NCBI GenBank assembly: GCA_963759955.1 | Contig: CAVXCA010000090.1 | Coordinates: 1-64,000 of the forward strand | Direction: 5' to 3' | DNA length: 64,000 bases | From: Roseiarcus sp963759955 | GTDB taxonomy: Bacteria > Pseudomonadota > Alphaproteobacteria > Rhizobiales > Beijerinckiaceae | Part shown: piece by piece, positions 35,441 through 44,470 of the stretch | Position numbering within the stretch: the stretch's first letter is position 1 | Layout: each line of letters begins with the position of its first letter | Position numbers and translations under genes: made by a program | The notes under the pieces: generated by a model | The model's input: the letters and a program-made list of their open reading frames with translations, nothing else | Databases searched by the model: none | Told to the model about the DNA's origin: nothing

Positions 35441-35926
35441 TCAGCGACCCCGGTGAACCCAGCGAGCGCCGCCGCCTCCGAAGTGGGGGCCGCCGACATG
35501 GCGATATCCGTAGAATCCGCGTCCGTACCCGTAGGGATACCCGTACGCATAGCCGTAGCCGCCGTAATAGGGCCCGCACCCGCCGTAGTAGTCGTAAGGG
35601 TCATAGGGATCGCAGGCATAGGGGTATCCGTACCCGTACGGATATCCGTAACCGTTGGCGAGGCCGAGGCCGAGGATGCCGAGCGCCGCGCCGGCGAAAA
35701 GCGCGCCGGGGCCCCAACCGTAGCCGCGGTAACCGTAGCCGCGACCGCCCCAGCGGCCATGGGGACGCCATGCGACGGGCGTGACGAGATTGGACCCGCC
35801 CGTCGTCGCCGCCACGGTCATCGGGCTCGAGGCGGGAAACGCGGCCGCCGCGGTCGGCATGGCGAGGGCGAGCGAAGCCGCAAGTGAGAGCGCTTGCATC
35901 GAGGGACGAAGAACGCCGTTTGTCAT
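35441..35926 (-). CDS. Secreted Gly/Tyr-rich low-complexity protein
   Basis: The 161-residue product from ATG 35926 (leader GGAGGAATGCGCG) has a signal peptide (VLRPSMQALSLAASLALAMP, cleavage near AAA-FP), a linker, then a Gly/Tyr-rich domain (YGYPYGYGYPYACDPYDPYD, GGCGPYYGGYGYAYGYPYGY) with two cysteines (residues near 112 and 122) and a short hydrophobic stretch (ALFAGAALGILGLGLA). Such proteins are common and unassigned in Hyphomicrobiales; a surface or envelope role is inferred. It is downstream of soxD in the place where soxA would be expected. Confidence 0.7.
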   Translation of the reverse strand: MTNGVLRPSMQALSLAASLALAMPTAAAAFPASSPMTVAATTGGSNLVTPVAWRPHGRWGGRGYGYRGYGWGPGALFAGAALGILGLGLANGYGYPYGYGYPYACDPYDPYDYYGGCGPYYGGYGYAYGYPYGYGRGFYGYRHVGGPHFGGGGARWVHRGR

Positions 35927-36046
35927 CGCGCATTCCTCCATTTCGATTGCGGCGCGTTGCGCCGCGGGTCAGCCCCCTTTTTCCCTATAAGATAGGGTCG
36001 CCCGCGCGCGCGCGCAGCCCTGCGCCGCGATCACATTCGCGTGCGC

Positions 36047-36406
36047 CTATTTTCCTTCGCTTGCGCCCTGGGCTTCGTTGGCGCCCGCTTCCTTCGGCGC
36101 GCGCTCGCGCGGGGCCGGGGCGCGCTCGACGCCTTCCTCCGGCCGCTTCTCGCCGAATTTGTAAGTGACGAGGATGCGGTCGCTCACCGTGTCGCGCACG
36201 CAGTTGAAGAACCGGCCGCATCCCGCGGCGTGGCGCCAGCGCTCGGCGTGCGCGCCGCGGTCGTTGGCGCGAAAATAGAGGAAGTCGGTCCATTCCTCGT
36301 CGCTCGCGGCGTTCGGGTCCGGGCGGGTCAGATGCGCCTCGCCGCCGTATTTGAACTCGACCTCCGGGCGCTCCATTTCGCAATAAGGGCAACGGATCAG
36401 CAGCAT
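36047..36406 (-). CDS. soxD: Sarcosine oxidase (or N-methylglutamate dehydrogenase) delta subunit
   Basis: The 119-residue subunit begins MLLIRCPYCEMERPEVEFKY and continues GEAHLTRPD, WTDFLYFRANDRGAHAERWR, HAAGCGRFFNCVRDTVSD. Its cysteines bind zinc in characterised SoxD. The C-terminal 35 residues are a charged tail richer than usual. It follows soxB by ten bp. In methylotrophs the homologous MgdB subunit belongs to N-methylglutamate dehydrogenase, and the sequence alone cannot separate the two. Confidence 0.9.
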   Translation of the reverse strand: MLLIRCPYCEMERPEVEFKYGGEAHLTRPDPNAASDEEWTDFLYFRANDRGAHAERWRHAAGCGRFFNCVRDTVSDRILVTYKFGEKRPEEGVERAPAPRERAPKEAGANEAQGASEGK

Positions 36407-36416
36407 GGATTTCGCC

Positions 36417-37667
36417 TCAATGCGCGACGGCGGCCGCGGTCGCTTCGTTGATGAGAGCGCCGGAACGGAACCGATCGAGCGCAAACGGCGCGGCGATCGG
36501 GTGCGGCTCGCCGGTCGCCACCTGGTGCGCGAAGAGATGGCCCGAGCCCGGCGTCGCCTTGAAGCCGCCGGTGCCCCAGCCGCAATTGACGTAGAGGCCG
36601 GGAACCGGCGTCTTGCCGATGATCGGCGAGCGGTCGGGCGTGGTGTCGACGATGCCGCCCCAATTGCGCATCATGCGCAGGCGCGAGGTGACCGGGAACA
36701 TTTCGCAGATCGCCTCGAGCGTGGCGGAAGCGACATGCAGCCCGCCGGTCTGGCTGTAGGAAACGTAGGCGTCGGTCCCTGCCCCGATGACCAGTTCGCC
36801 CTTGTCGGATTGCGACATATAGGCGTGGATGGTGTTGGACATCACGACGCAGGGCATGACCGGCTTCAGCGGCTCGGACACCAGCGCCTGCAAGGGGAAG
36901 GATTCGAGCGGCAGCCGCACGCCCGCCATCGCCATGACGACGCTCGTGTTTCCGGCGGTGGAGACGCCGATCTTGTTCGTCGCGACGGCGCCGCGCGTCG
37001 TTTCCAGGCCGCTGACCGCGCCCGAGGCGTCGCGTCGGATCGCCGTCACCTCGCAGTTCTGGACGATGTCGACCCCGAGCGCCGAGGCGGCGCGCGCGAA
37101 GCCCCAGGCGACCGCGTCGTGGCGCGCCGTGCCGCCGGTGCGCTGCACCGCGGCGCCGAGGATGGGATAGCGGATTCCAGGATCGATATTGAGGATCGGG
37201 CAAAATTCTTTCGCCTGCGCGGGAGTCAGCCATTCGTCGGCGATTCCCGCCAGACGATTGGCGTGAATTTGACGCTGGAACGCCTGCTCCTCGTGATGGC
37301 TGTGCGCGAGCAGCATGACGCCGCGCGGCGAGAACATCACGTTGTAGTTGAGCTCCTGGGACAGCGTCGTCCATAACTTGTGGGCGTGGGCGTAAATCGC
37401 TTCAGAAGCCTCCCAGAGGTAGTTGGAGCGGATGATCGTGGTGTTGCGCCCCGTATTGCCGCCGCCGAGCCAGCCCTTGTCGAGGACGGCAATGTTCTTG
37501 AGGCCGTGCTCCTTGGCCATGTAATAGGCCGCGGCGAGGCCATGGCCGCCCGCGCCGACGATCACGGCGTCGTAGGACGGCTTGAGATCGGGCGAGCGCC
37601 ATTGTTCCGGCCACCCCAGGTGCCCGCTGAGAGCCTGACGGGCGAGGCTGGCGAATGAGAATTTCAC
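36417..37667 (-). CDS. soxB: Sarcosine oxidase (or N-methylglutamate dehydrogenase) beta subunit
   Basis: The 416-residue flavoprotein has a Rossmann motif (YDAVIVGAGGHGLAAAYYMA), VLDKGWLGGGNTGRNTTIIR, a conserved ALVSEPLKPVMPCVVMSNTI region, the product-site WGGIVDTTPDRSPIIGKTPV and GLYVNCGWGTGGFKATPGSG. Beta carries the substrate site and flavins in heterotetrameric sarcosine oxidase. Only soxB and soxD are present: the alpha (soxA) and gamma (soxG) genes that normally follow are absent from this locus. Confidence 0.92.
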   Translation of the reverse strand: MKFSFASLARQALSGHLGWPEQWRSPDLKPSYDAVIVGAGGHGLAAAYYMAKEHGLKNIAVLDKGWLGGGNTGRNTTIIRSNYLWEASEAIYAHAHKLWTTLSQELNYNVMFSPRGVMLLAHSHHEEQAFQRQIHANRLAGIADEWLTPAQAKEFCPILNIDPGIRYPILGAAVQRTGGTARHDAVAWGFARAASALGVDIVQNCEVTAIRRDASGAVSGLETTRGAVATNKIGVSTAGNTSVVMAMAGVRLPLESFPLQALVSEPLKPVMPCVVMSNTIHAYMSQSDKGELVIGAGTDAYVSYSQTGGLHVASATLEAICEMFPVTSRLRMMRNWGGIVDTTPDRSPIIGKTPVPGLYVNCGWGTGGFKATPGSGHLFAHQVATGEPHPIAAPFALDRFRSGALINEATAAAVAH

Positions 37668-37941
37668 GGCGCGAGATCTCCAGGGCGGGCCGCGATTTTG
37701 CCGCGGGCGGCTCGCTTCGTCCAGTCTCCATAGGCCAACGGTTTGGCGAAAGCGCCCTCAATTGCGCAATGCCGGCGCCCAACTTTGTCATGGCCGCGCG
37801 GAGCCCGCCGACCGGAGGCGGCCTCGCGACGCGTATTTTGCACATTTTACCCTTGGCGGAACGCCGCGCGGGCTCCAATATGGCGCCGCTGAGGTCGCCG
37901 ATCCGTCTCGGCCCGGCGCTCCATCGCCAGAGGAGTGTGCA

Positions 37942-38479
37942 ATGGCCTACGATTTGACCGATGACTTTCGCCGACCCGTGCCCTTGGCTCTTGCCGCGCT
38001 CGCGATCGTCGGCTGGTTGCTGGTTTCTTATTTCTGGTCGCAGGCGTCGGACGTGCGAGCGCAAATGGACGACGCGCTGAAACGCGCCGAGCAAGCGCGC
38101 GAAGGCATGGCGGCCGATCTGCAAAACCTGCAAAAAGAGTCGGGAAACTTCGCCCAGCTGGAGGTTCGGGTCAAGGATGCGCAAAAGGCGTTGGGGGACG
38201 CGGTCACCGCCCGCGCCTCGGCGCAAAACGAGATCGCCGACCTCACCAAGCAGATCAGCGAAGCCAAGCTCGCCGTTTCCGGCGCGCAGGAGGAGGCCAG
38301 CGCCAGAGACTCACGACCTCCAGACCGTCGAGGCGAAGCTGAAGGACGAAAACGATCAGTTGAGTTCGGTGGAGGGGCAGATCGCCGCGGCCCAAGCGCA
38401 ATTGGCCGACCTGCAGCGACGGATCGACGACGCGACCGCGGCCGCCGCCAAAGCGCAAGAGGAAGCCAAGCCGAAGTAG
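37942..38479 (+). CDS. Membrane-anchored coiled-coil protein, one frameshift
   Basis: From ATG 37942 (leader AGGAGTGTGCA): a short N-terminus, a membrane helix (VPLALAALAIVGWLLVSYFW), then a long coiled coil (MDDALKRAEQAREGMAADLQ, VKDAQKALGDAVTARASAQN). The first frame ends its coherent reading near GAQEEASA at about 38300; the next frame continues THDLQTVEAKLKDENDQLSS and AAAQAQLADLQRRIDDATAA to AKAQEEAKPK at 38479. Dropping one base near 38308 gives about 178 residues. A topology like that of small inner-membrane coiled-coil proteins, function unknown. It is divergent from soxB. Confidence 0.7.
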
Positions 38480-38486
38480 GCGCGTC

Positions 38487-39566
38487 TCAAGCGAACAGGG
38501 CGGCCAGGTCGGCCTCGCGCGCCGCGCACAGGCCGCGATCGGTAATGAGGCCGTCGATCAATTCGGCCGGCGTCACGTCGAAGGCCGGGTTCAGCGCCGC
38601 GCTGCCGGGCGGCGTCAACGCGACGCGCGCGACCCGTCCGTCGTCGAGCCGCCCCGTGATATGCGTCACTTCGCTCGGGTCGCGCTCCTCGATTTCGATT
38701 TCGGCGAGGCCGTCGCGAATCGTCCAATCGATCGTCGTATGCGGCGCCGCAACGTAAAACGGCACGCGGTTGGCGCGCGCCGCGAGCGCCTTGAGGTAAG
38801 TGCCGATCTTGTTGGCGGCGTCGCCGCGCGCGGTGATCCGATCCGCGCCGACGATCGCCAGATCGATGCGACCGTGCTGCATCAGATGGCCGCCGGCGTT
38901 GTCGGCGATGACGGTGTGCGGCACGCCGTGCTGACCGAGTTCGAACGCGGTCAGCGACGCGCCTTGATTGCGCGGTCGCGTCTCGTCGACGAAGACGTGC
39001 ACCGGAACGCCGCGATCATGCGCCATGTAGATCGGCGCCGTCGCCGTGCCCCAATCGACGGTCGCCAGCCATCCCGCGTTGCAATGGGTCAGGATGTTGA
39101 CCGGGCGGGCGTGCTCGCGATGGACGGCCTCGATCAGGGGCAGGCCGGCTTGGCCGATTCGCTGGTTCAGGGCGACGTCCTCGTCGCAGTAGGCGTCCGC
39201 GCGCGCCCACGCCGCCTCGGCGCGCTTCGCCGGCGCCAGCGGCGCGACGACGGTCCTGATATCGTCGAGGGCGTGGCGCAGATTGACCGCGGTCGGCCGG
39301 CTCGCCAGCAACGCGCGATAGGCCGCCCGCAGCGCGTCGTCGCTCGCCGAGCGCCGCAGCGCCATCGCTAGGCCATAAGCCGCGGTCGCGCCGATCAGCG
39401 GGGCGCCGCGCACCACCATCGACTTGATGGCGGCGACCGCGCCGTCGAGGTCCTCGATTCGCAGCGTGCCGAAGCGGTGCGGCAACAGCGTCTGGTCGAT
39501 CACCTCGATCGCCGTCCCGTCCGGCGTCGGCCAGATCGTGCGGTAGACCCGTCCGTCCACCTTCAT
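38487..39566 (-). CDS. mtnA: S-methyl-5-thioribose-1-phosphate isomerase
   Basis: MtnA isomerises methylthioribose-1-phosphate to methylthioribulose-1-phosphate in methionine salvage. The 359-residue protein has VVRGAPLIGATAAYGLAMAL, ILTHCNAGWLATVDWGTATA (active-site Cys), VFVDETRPRNQGASLTAFEL, IVGADRITARGDAANKIGTY (catalytic Asp) and FYVAAPHTTIDWTI. ATG 39566 has GAGGAGCGAAGCG upstream. No other salvage genes are adjacent. It is divergent from glgP with a 146-bp spacer. Confidence 0.94.
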   Translation of the reverse strand: MKVDGRVYRTIWPTPDGTAIEVIDQTLLPHRFGTLRIEDLDGAVAAIKSMVVRGAPLIGATAAYGLAMALRRSASDDALRAAYRALLASRPTAVNLRHALDDIRTVVAPLAPAKRAEAAWARADAYCDEDVALNQRIGQAGLPLIEAVHREHARPVNILTHCNAGWLATVDWGTATAPIYMAHDRGVPVHVFVDETRPRNQGASLTAFELGQHGVPHTVIADNAGGHLMQHGRIDLAIVGADRITARGDAANKIGTYLKALAARANRVPFYVAAPHTTIDWTIRDGLAEIEIEERDPSEVTHITGRLDDGRVARVALTPPGSAALNPAFDVTPAELIDGLITDRGLCAAREADLAALFA

Positions 39567-39651
39567 CGCTTCGCTCCTCGCTCGCGCAGGCCGCAAGCCT
39601 CGCGCGAGCAAATCACGCTTTATTCGCGGCTCGGGCGATCGATAGAGAACA

Positions 39652-39667
39652 TTGAGAAGATTCTCAA
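39652..39667. promoter_or_regulatory. Perfect palindrome in the glgP leader
   Basis: TTGAGAA-GA-TTCTCAA, a perfect 7-bp inverted repeat, lies 46 bp before the glgP start, and its left part (TTGAGA) could serve as a -35 element with TAGAAA 16 bp later. It may be an operator for the glycogen operon. Confidence 0.5.
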
Positions 39668-39712
39668 CCATGTTAGAAACGAGCGACTGACGCGCAGCGG
39701 AGACGAGCTAAA

Positions 39713-42208
39713 ATGGATCTGAAGAGCCCCCCGAGCGCGAACGGGCCCATCGAACGGCCGGCCTCGCCGATTCGCCGATACGGCGCCGAGGAGCTCAAGA
39801 TCGCCATCCTGGGCAAACTGACCTATTCGGTGGGCAAGAATACGGTCGCCGCAAGCCAGCGCGACTGGTTTCTGGCGGTCGCGTTCGCCACCCGCGACAT
39901 CGTCGTCGAGCGCTGGATCGATTCGACAAATGCGACCTACGACGGCGACCACAAACGGGTTTATTACCTGTCGCTGGAGTTTCTGATCGGACGCATGTTG
40001 TTCGACGCGATGACCAATCTGGGCATCGTCGAGCCGATGACGGCGGCGCTCAACCAACTCGGCCTCGATCTGGCGGCGTTGCGCCGCGTCGAATTGGACG
40101 CCGCCCTAGGCAACGGCGGGCTCGGCCGGCTGGCCGCCTGCTTCATGGACAGCATGGCGAGCCTTTCGATCGCCGCCTACGGCTACGGCATTCGCTACGA
40201 CAACGGACTTTTCCGGCAGATCATCCGCAGCGGCTGGCAACAGGAGGTTCCCGAGGATTGGCTGACGCACGGCAATCCCTGGGAATTCGAACGGCCGGAA
40301 GTCAATTACGCCATTGGCTTCGGCGGCTGGGTCGAGGCGATTCCCAACAGCGACGAGAAGGTCCATCATGTCTGGCATCCCGACGAGACGGTCGAGGCGA
40401 TCGGATACGACACGCCGATCGTCGGTTGGCGCGGTCGCCATGTCAACACGTTGCGCCTGTGGTCGGCGCGCGCGCTCGATCCGCTCAAGCTCGACGCCTT
40501 CAACGCCGGCGACTACATCGGCGCCCTGAGCGACAGCGTGCGCGCCGAAGCGATCTCGAAGGTGCTCTATCCCAGCGACGCGACGCCGGCAGGCCAGGAA
40601 TTGCGCTTGCGGCAGGAATATTTCTTCGCCTCCGCTTCGTTGCTCGACCTCGTGCGCCGCCACGTCAAACAGCACGGCGACATCCGCACGCTCGCCTCCC
40701 ATGTGGCGGTCCAGCTCAACGACACCCACCCGGCGATCGCCGTCGCCGAATTGATGCGCATTCTGGTCGACCAGAACCGAGTCGATTGGGACGAGGCCTG
40801 GACGATCGCGCAGGGCGTTTTCTCCTACACCAACCATACGCTGCTGCCCGAGGCGCTCGAGAGCTGGCCCGTGCCGCTGATGGAGCGGCTGCTGCCGCGC
40901 CATATGCAGATCATCTATCTCATCAACGCCATGCATCTCGATGGCGCGCGCAAGCGCGGCCTCGGCGATCCCGGCATTCTGGCGTCGATCTCGCTGATCG
41001 ACGAGCACGCCGGACGGCGCGTGCGCATGGGAAACCTCGCCTTCATCGGCTCGCACAAGATCAACGGCGTGTCCGGTCTGCACACCAATCTGATGCGCGA
41101 GACCGTCTTCCGCGATCTCGACGTCGTCTATCCCGGCCGCATCGTCAACAAGACCAACGGCATCACCTTCCGCCGCTGGCTGATCGAGTGCAATCCGCCG
41201 TTGACCCGGATCCTGACGTCCTCGGTCGGCGAAAAGGCGCTCGAGAACGCCGAAGCGTTGCGCGGCTTCGCCCGCTTCGCCGACAATTCGGCGATGCACG
41301 AGCAGGTTGCCCTCGCCCGCCGCGCCAACAAGATCGCGCTCGCGCGCTATGTCGCCGACACGTTGGGTCAGCGCATCGACCCTGACGCGCTGTTCGACGT
41401 CCAAATCAAGCGCATCCACGAATACAAGCGCCAATTGCTCAACATTCTCGAAACGATCGCCCGCTACAACACCATCCGCGCCAATCCGACGATCGACTTC
41501 GCGCCACGCGTGAAGATCTTCGCCGGCAAGGCGGCGGCGAGCTACGTGCAGGCCAAGCTGATCATCAAGCTCGCCATCGACGTCGCGCGCGTCGTCAACG
41601 ACGATCCGACGGTGCGCGGGCTTCTCAAGGTGGTGTTCCTGCCCAATTACAACGTCTCTCTGGCCGAGACGATCATTCCCGCGGTCGATCTATCCGAACA
41701 GATTTCCACCGCCGGCATGGAGGCTTCGGGCACCGGCAACATGAAGATGGCGCTGAACGGGGCGCTGACGGTCGGCACGCTCGACGGCGCCAATGTCGAA
41801 ATGAAGGGTCTCGTCGGCGACGACAATATCTTCATCTTCGGCCTGACCGCCGCGCAAGTGGAGGATTCGCGCGCGCTCGGAATCGACTCCAGCGCGCGGA
41901 TCGCCGCCTCCCCGATTCTTCGCGAGGCGCTCGACGAAATCGCCTCCGGCATTTTCTCCGCCGACGATCGCGAGCGTTATCGCGGCCTCGTGGACACCCT
42001 GACGCACCACGATTACTTTATGGTCTGCGCCGATTTCGACGCCTATTGGGCCACGCAGATGAAGATCGACGAAGCCTGGCGCGACAAGAAGAAGTGGTTG
42101 CGCTCGAGCATCATCAACACCGCGGAGGTCGGCTGGTTCTCGTCCGACCGAACGATCGCCGAATACGCGAAAGAGATCTGGAACGCTCCGTTCCGACCAC
42201 TCGCCTGA
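39713..42208 (+). CDS. glgP: Glycogen/maltodextrin phosphorylase
   Basis: The 831-residue GT35 enzyme releases glucose-1-phosphate from glycogen ends. Landmarks: YYLSLEFLIGRMLFDAMTNL, LGNGGLGRLAACFMDSMASL, VQLNDTHPAIAVAELMRILV, YTNHTLLPEALESWPVPLME, NKTNGITFRRWL, and the PLP-lysine region EASGTGNMKMALNGALTVGT. It is the first gene of a five-gene glycogen operon, followed by glgB 13 bp later. Confidence 0.96.
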   Translation: MDLKSPPSANGPIERPASPIRRYGAEELKIAILGKLTYSVGKNTVAASQRDWFLAVAFATRDIVVERWIDSTNATYDGDHKRVYYLSLEFLIGRMLFDAMTNLGIVEPMTAALNQLGLDLAALRRVELDAALGNGGLGRLAACFMDSMASLSIAAYGYGIRYDNGLFRQIIRSGWQQEVPEDWLTHGNPWEFERPEVNYAIGFGGWVEAIPNSDEKVHHVWHPDETVEAIGYDTPIVGWRGRHVNTLRLWSARALDPLKLDAFNAGDYIGALSDSVRAEAISKVLYPSDATPAGQELRLRQEYFFASASLLDLVRRHVKQHGDIRTLASHVAVQLNDTHPAIAVAELMRILVDQNRVDWDEAWTIAQGVFSYTNHTLLPEALESWPVPLMERLLPRHMQIIYLINAMHLDGARKRGLGDPGILASISLIDEHAGRRVRMGNLAFIGSHKINGVSGLHTNLMRETVFRDLDVVYPGRIVNKTNGITFRRWLIECNPPLTRILTSSVGEKALENAEALRGFARFADNSAMHEQVALARRANKIALARYVADTLGQRIDPDALFDVQIKRIHEYKRQLLNILETIARYNTIRANPTIDFAPRVKIFAGKAAASYVQAKLIIKLAIDVARVVNDDPTVRGLLKVVFLPNYNVSLAETIIPAVDLSEQISTAGMEASGTGNMKMALNGALTVGTLDGANVEMKGLVGDDNIFIFGLTAAQVEDSRALGIDSSARIAASPILREALDEIASGIFSADDRERYRGLVDTLTHHDYFMVCADFDAYWATQMKIDEAWRDKKKWLRSSIINTAEVGWFSSDRTIAEYAKEIWNAPFRPLA

Positions 42209-42221
42209 AAGGGAGAGCGAA

Positions 42222-44417
42222 ATGCTCGAGGCTTGGCAGGCGAAGGACGAAGACGTCGATGCGATCGCCGCGGCTCGTCAGAAGGATCCCTTCGCGGTCC
42301 TCGGGCCGCATCTCACCGACGAGGGATGGGTGATCCGCGCCTTCGTCACCGACGCGCTCGGCGTGCGCGCGCTCACGCGCGAGGGCGCGCCGATCGCCGA
42401 ACTTCCTCGCCGCAAGGGCGATTTCTTCGAAGCCTTGATCCCGCACGCCGAGGAGCGCCCGACCTACCGGCTCGAAGTCACGCGCGCCGACGGCGTCGAT
42501 TCCTACGAGGACGCCTACGCGTTCGGCCCCGCGCTCGGGCCGCTCGACGATTATCTGCTGGTCGAGGGCGCGCACCGCGAGCTCTATCGGCGCCTCGGCG
42601 CGCAAATCGTCCGTCACGAGGGCGCCGACGGCGTTCTTTTCGCGGTTTGGGCGCCCAACGCGTCGCGCGTCTCGGTCGTCGGCGATTTCAACCAGTGGGA
42701 CGGCCGCAAGTGCCAGATGCGCAAGCGCATCGACAGCGGTCTTTGGGAGATCTTCATCCCGCACCTCGGCGCCGGCGCCGTCTACAAGTACGAAATCGTC
42801 TCCGCCGACGGCGTCGTGCAGCCGCTTAAGGCCGACCCCTTCGGCTTCGAAGCGGAAATGCGCCCTTCGACCGCCTCGGTCGTCGCCTGCACGGCGGATT
42901 TTTCCTGGACCGACGCCGACTATCTCGAAGGACGCAACCAAGGCGAAGCGCGTCGCCGGCCGATTTCGATCTTCGAGGTCCATCTCGGTTCGTGGCGGCG
43001 CGGCGACGACAATCGCTTCTTGAGCTACGACGAACTCGCGGATCAACTGATCCCTTATGTCGTCGATCTCGGCTTCACGCATCTCGAGTTGCTGCCGATC
43101 ACCGAGCATCCGCTCGACGCCTCCTGGGGCTATCAGCCGATCGGGCTGTTCGCGCCGACGCGGCGCTTCGGCGAGCCTGAAGGGTTCGCCCGCTTCGTCG
43201 ATCGCGCGCACGCGGCAGGGCTCGGCGTCATCCTCGACTGGGTCCCCGCGCATTTCCCGACGGACGCGCATGGCCTCGCGCATTTCGACGGCGGCCCGCT
43301 CTACGAGCACGCCGATCCGCGCAAAGGCTTCCATCCCGACTGGGGCACCGCGATCTACGACTTCGGCCGCAAGGAGGTCGCCAATTTTCTCTACGCCAGC
43401 GCGCTCTATTGGGTCGACCGCTACCACGTCGACGGCCTGCGCGTCGACGCCGTCGCCTCGATGCTCTACCTCGACTATTCCCGCAAACCCGGCGAATGGG
43501 CGCCCAACGCGGAAGGCGGCAACGAGAATCGCGACGCGATCGCGTTCCTCAGGCGCGCCAACGAGCTGGTCTACGGCTTGTTCCCCGGCGCGGTGACGAT
43601 CGCCGAAGAGTCGACCGCCTTCGCGGGAGTCTCGGCCCCGACCAACTTCGGCGGCCTCGGTTTCGGCTTCAAGTGGAACATGGGCTGGATGCACGACACG
43701 CTCGAATACGTTTCGCGCGATCCGATCTACCGGCGCTGGAGCCACGACAAGATGACGTTCGGCCTCCTCTACGCCTTCGCCGAGAACTTCATCCTGCCGA
43801 TCTCTCATGACGAGGTCGTGCACGGCAAAGGATCGGTGGTCGGCAAGATGCCGGGGGACGAATGGCAGCGCTTCGCCAACGCGCGCGCCTATTACGGCTT
43901 CATGTGGGGCCATCCCGGCAAGAAGCTGTTGTTCATGGGCCAGGAATTCGGCCAGACCAGCGAATGGAACTGCGACGAGGCGCTGCCGTGGTGGCTGCTC
44001 GATTTCTGGCCGCACCAGGGACTCCAGGCTTTGGTGCGCGATCTCAACCGGCTTTACCGGGAAACGCCCGCCCTTCACGTGCGCGATTGCGAGCCCGAGG
44101 GTTTCCGCTGGATCGTCGTCAACGACGAAGCGCAGTCGGTGCTGGCGTTCCTGCGCATGGGCGCCGAAGGCGACCGGCCGGTCGCGGTCGTCAGCAACTT
44201 CACTCCCGAGGTGCGCCACGACTACCGCATCGGATTGTCCCATGCCGGGCGCTGGCGCGAGGCGCTCAACACCGACGCCCAGCGCTACGGCGGCTCCAAC
44301 GTCGGCAATCTGGGCGTGGTCAGCGCCGAGGAGCGGCCGCTGCACGGACTTCCCGCATCGGCGGCGCTGACATTGCCGCCGCTCGCGACCATTTTTCTCG
44401 AGTACGAGGCGCCGTGA
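42222..44417 (+). CDS. glgB: 1,4-alpha-glucan branching enzyme
   Basis: A GH13 enzyme of 731 residues that introduces alpha-1,6 branches. An N-terminal CBM48-like pair precedes the barrel (FAVLGPHLTDEGWVIRAFVT; FAVWAPNASRVSVVGDFNQW). Barrel motifs: ELLPITEHPLDASWGYQP, VILDWVPAHFPTDAHGLAHF, the nucleophile Asp in HVDGLRVDAVASMLYLDYSR, the acid in VTIAEESTAFAGVSAP, and ILPISHDEVVHGKGSVVGKM. It lies in the glg operon between glgP and glgC. Confidence 0.96.
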   Translation: MLEAWQAKDEDVDAIAAARQKDPFAVLGPHLTDEGWVIRAFVTDALGVRALTREGAPIAELPRRKGDFFEALIPHAEERPTYRLEVTRADGVDSYEDAYAFGPALGPLDDYLLVEGAHRELYRRLGAQIVRHEGADGVLFAVWAPNASRVSVVGDFNQWDGRKCQMRKRIDSGLWEIFIPHLGAGAVYKYEIVSADGVVQPLKADPFGFEAEMRPSTASVVACTADFSWTDADYLEGRNQGEARRRPISIFEVHLGSWRRGDDNRFLSYDELADQLIPYVVDLGFTHLELLPITEHPLDASWGYQPIGLFAPTRRFGEPEGFARFVDRAHAAGLGVILDWVPAHFPTDAHGLAHFDGGPLYEHADPRKGFHPDWGTAIYDFGRKEVANFLYASALYWVDRYHVDGLRVDAVASMLYLDYSRKPGEWAPNAEGGNENRDAIAFLRRANELVYGLFPGAVTIAEESTAFAGVSAPTNFGGLGFGFKWNMGWMHDTLEYVSRDPIYRRWSHDKMTFGLLYAFAENFILPISHDEVVHGKGSVVGKMPGDEWQRFANARAYYGFMWGHPGKKLLFMGQEFGQTSEWNCDEALPWWLLDFWPHQGLQALVRDLNRLYRETPALHVRDCEPEGFRWIVVNDEAQSVLAFLRMGAEGDRPVAVVSNFTPEVRHDYRIGLSHAGRWREALNTDAQRYGGSNVGNLGVVSAEERPLHGLPASAALTLPPLATIFLEYEAP

Positions 44418-44470
44418 ACCGCCGCTCCGCCGGAACCGCGAAACAGGGCCGCAATCTGTAGGAGGAATCG

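Noticed and set aside
42114..44345. A 743-codon minus-strand open frame
   Set aside because: Antisense shadow of glgB, which has all GH13 motifs on the plus strand.
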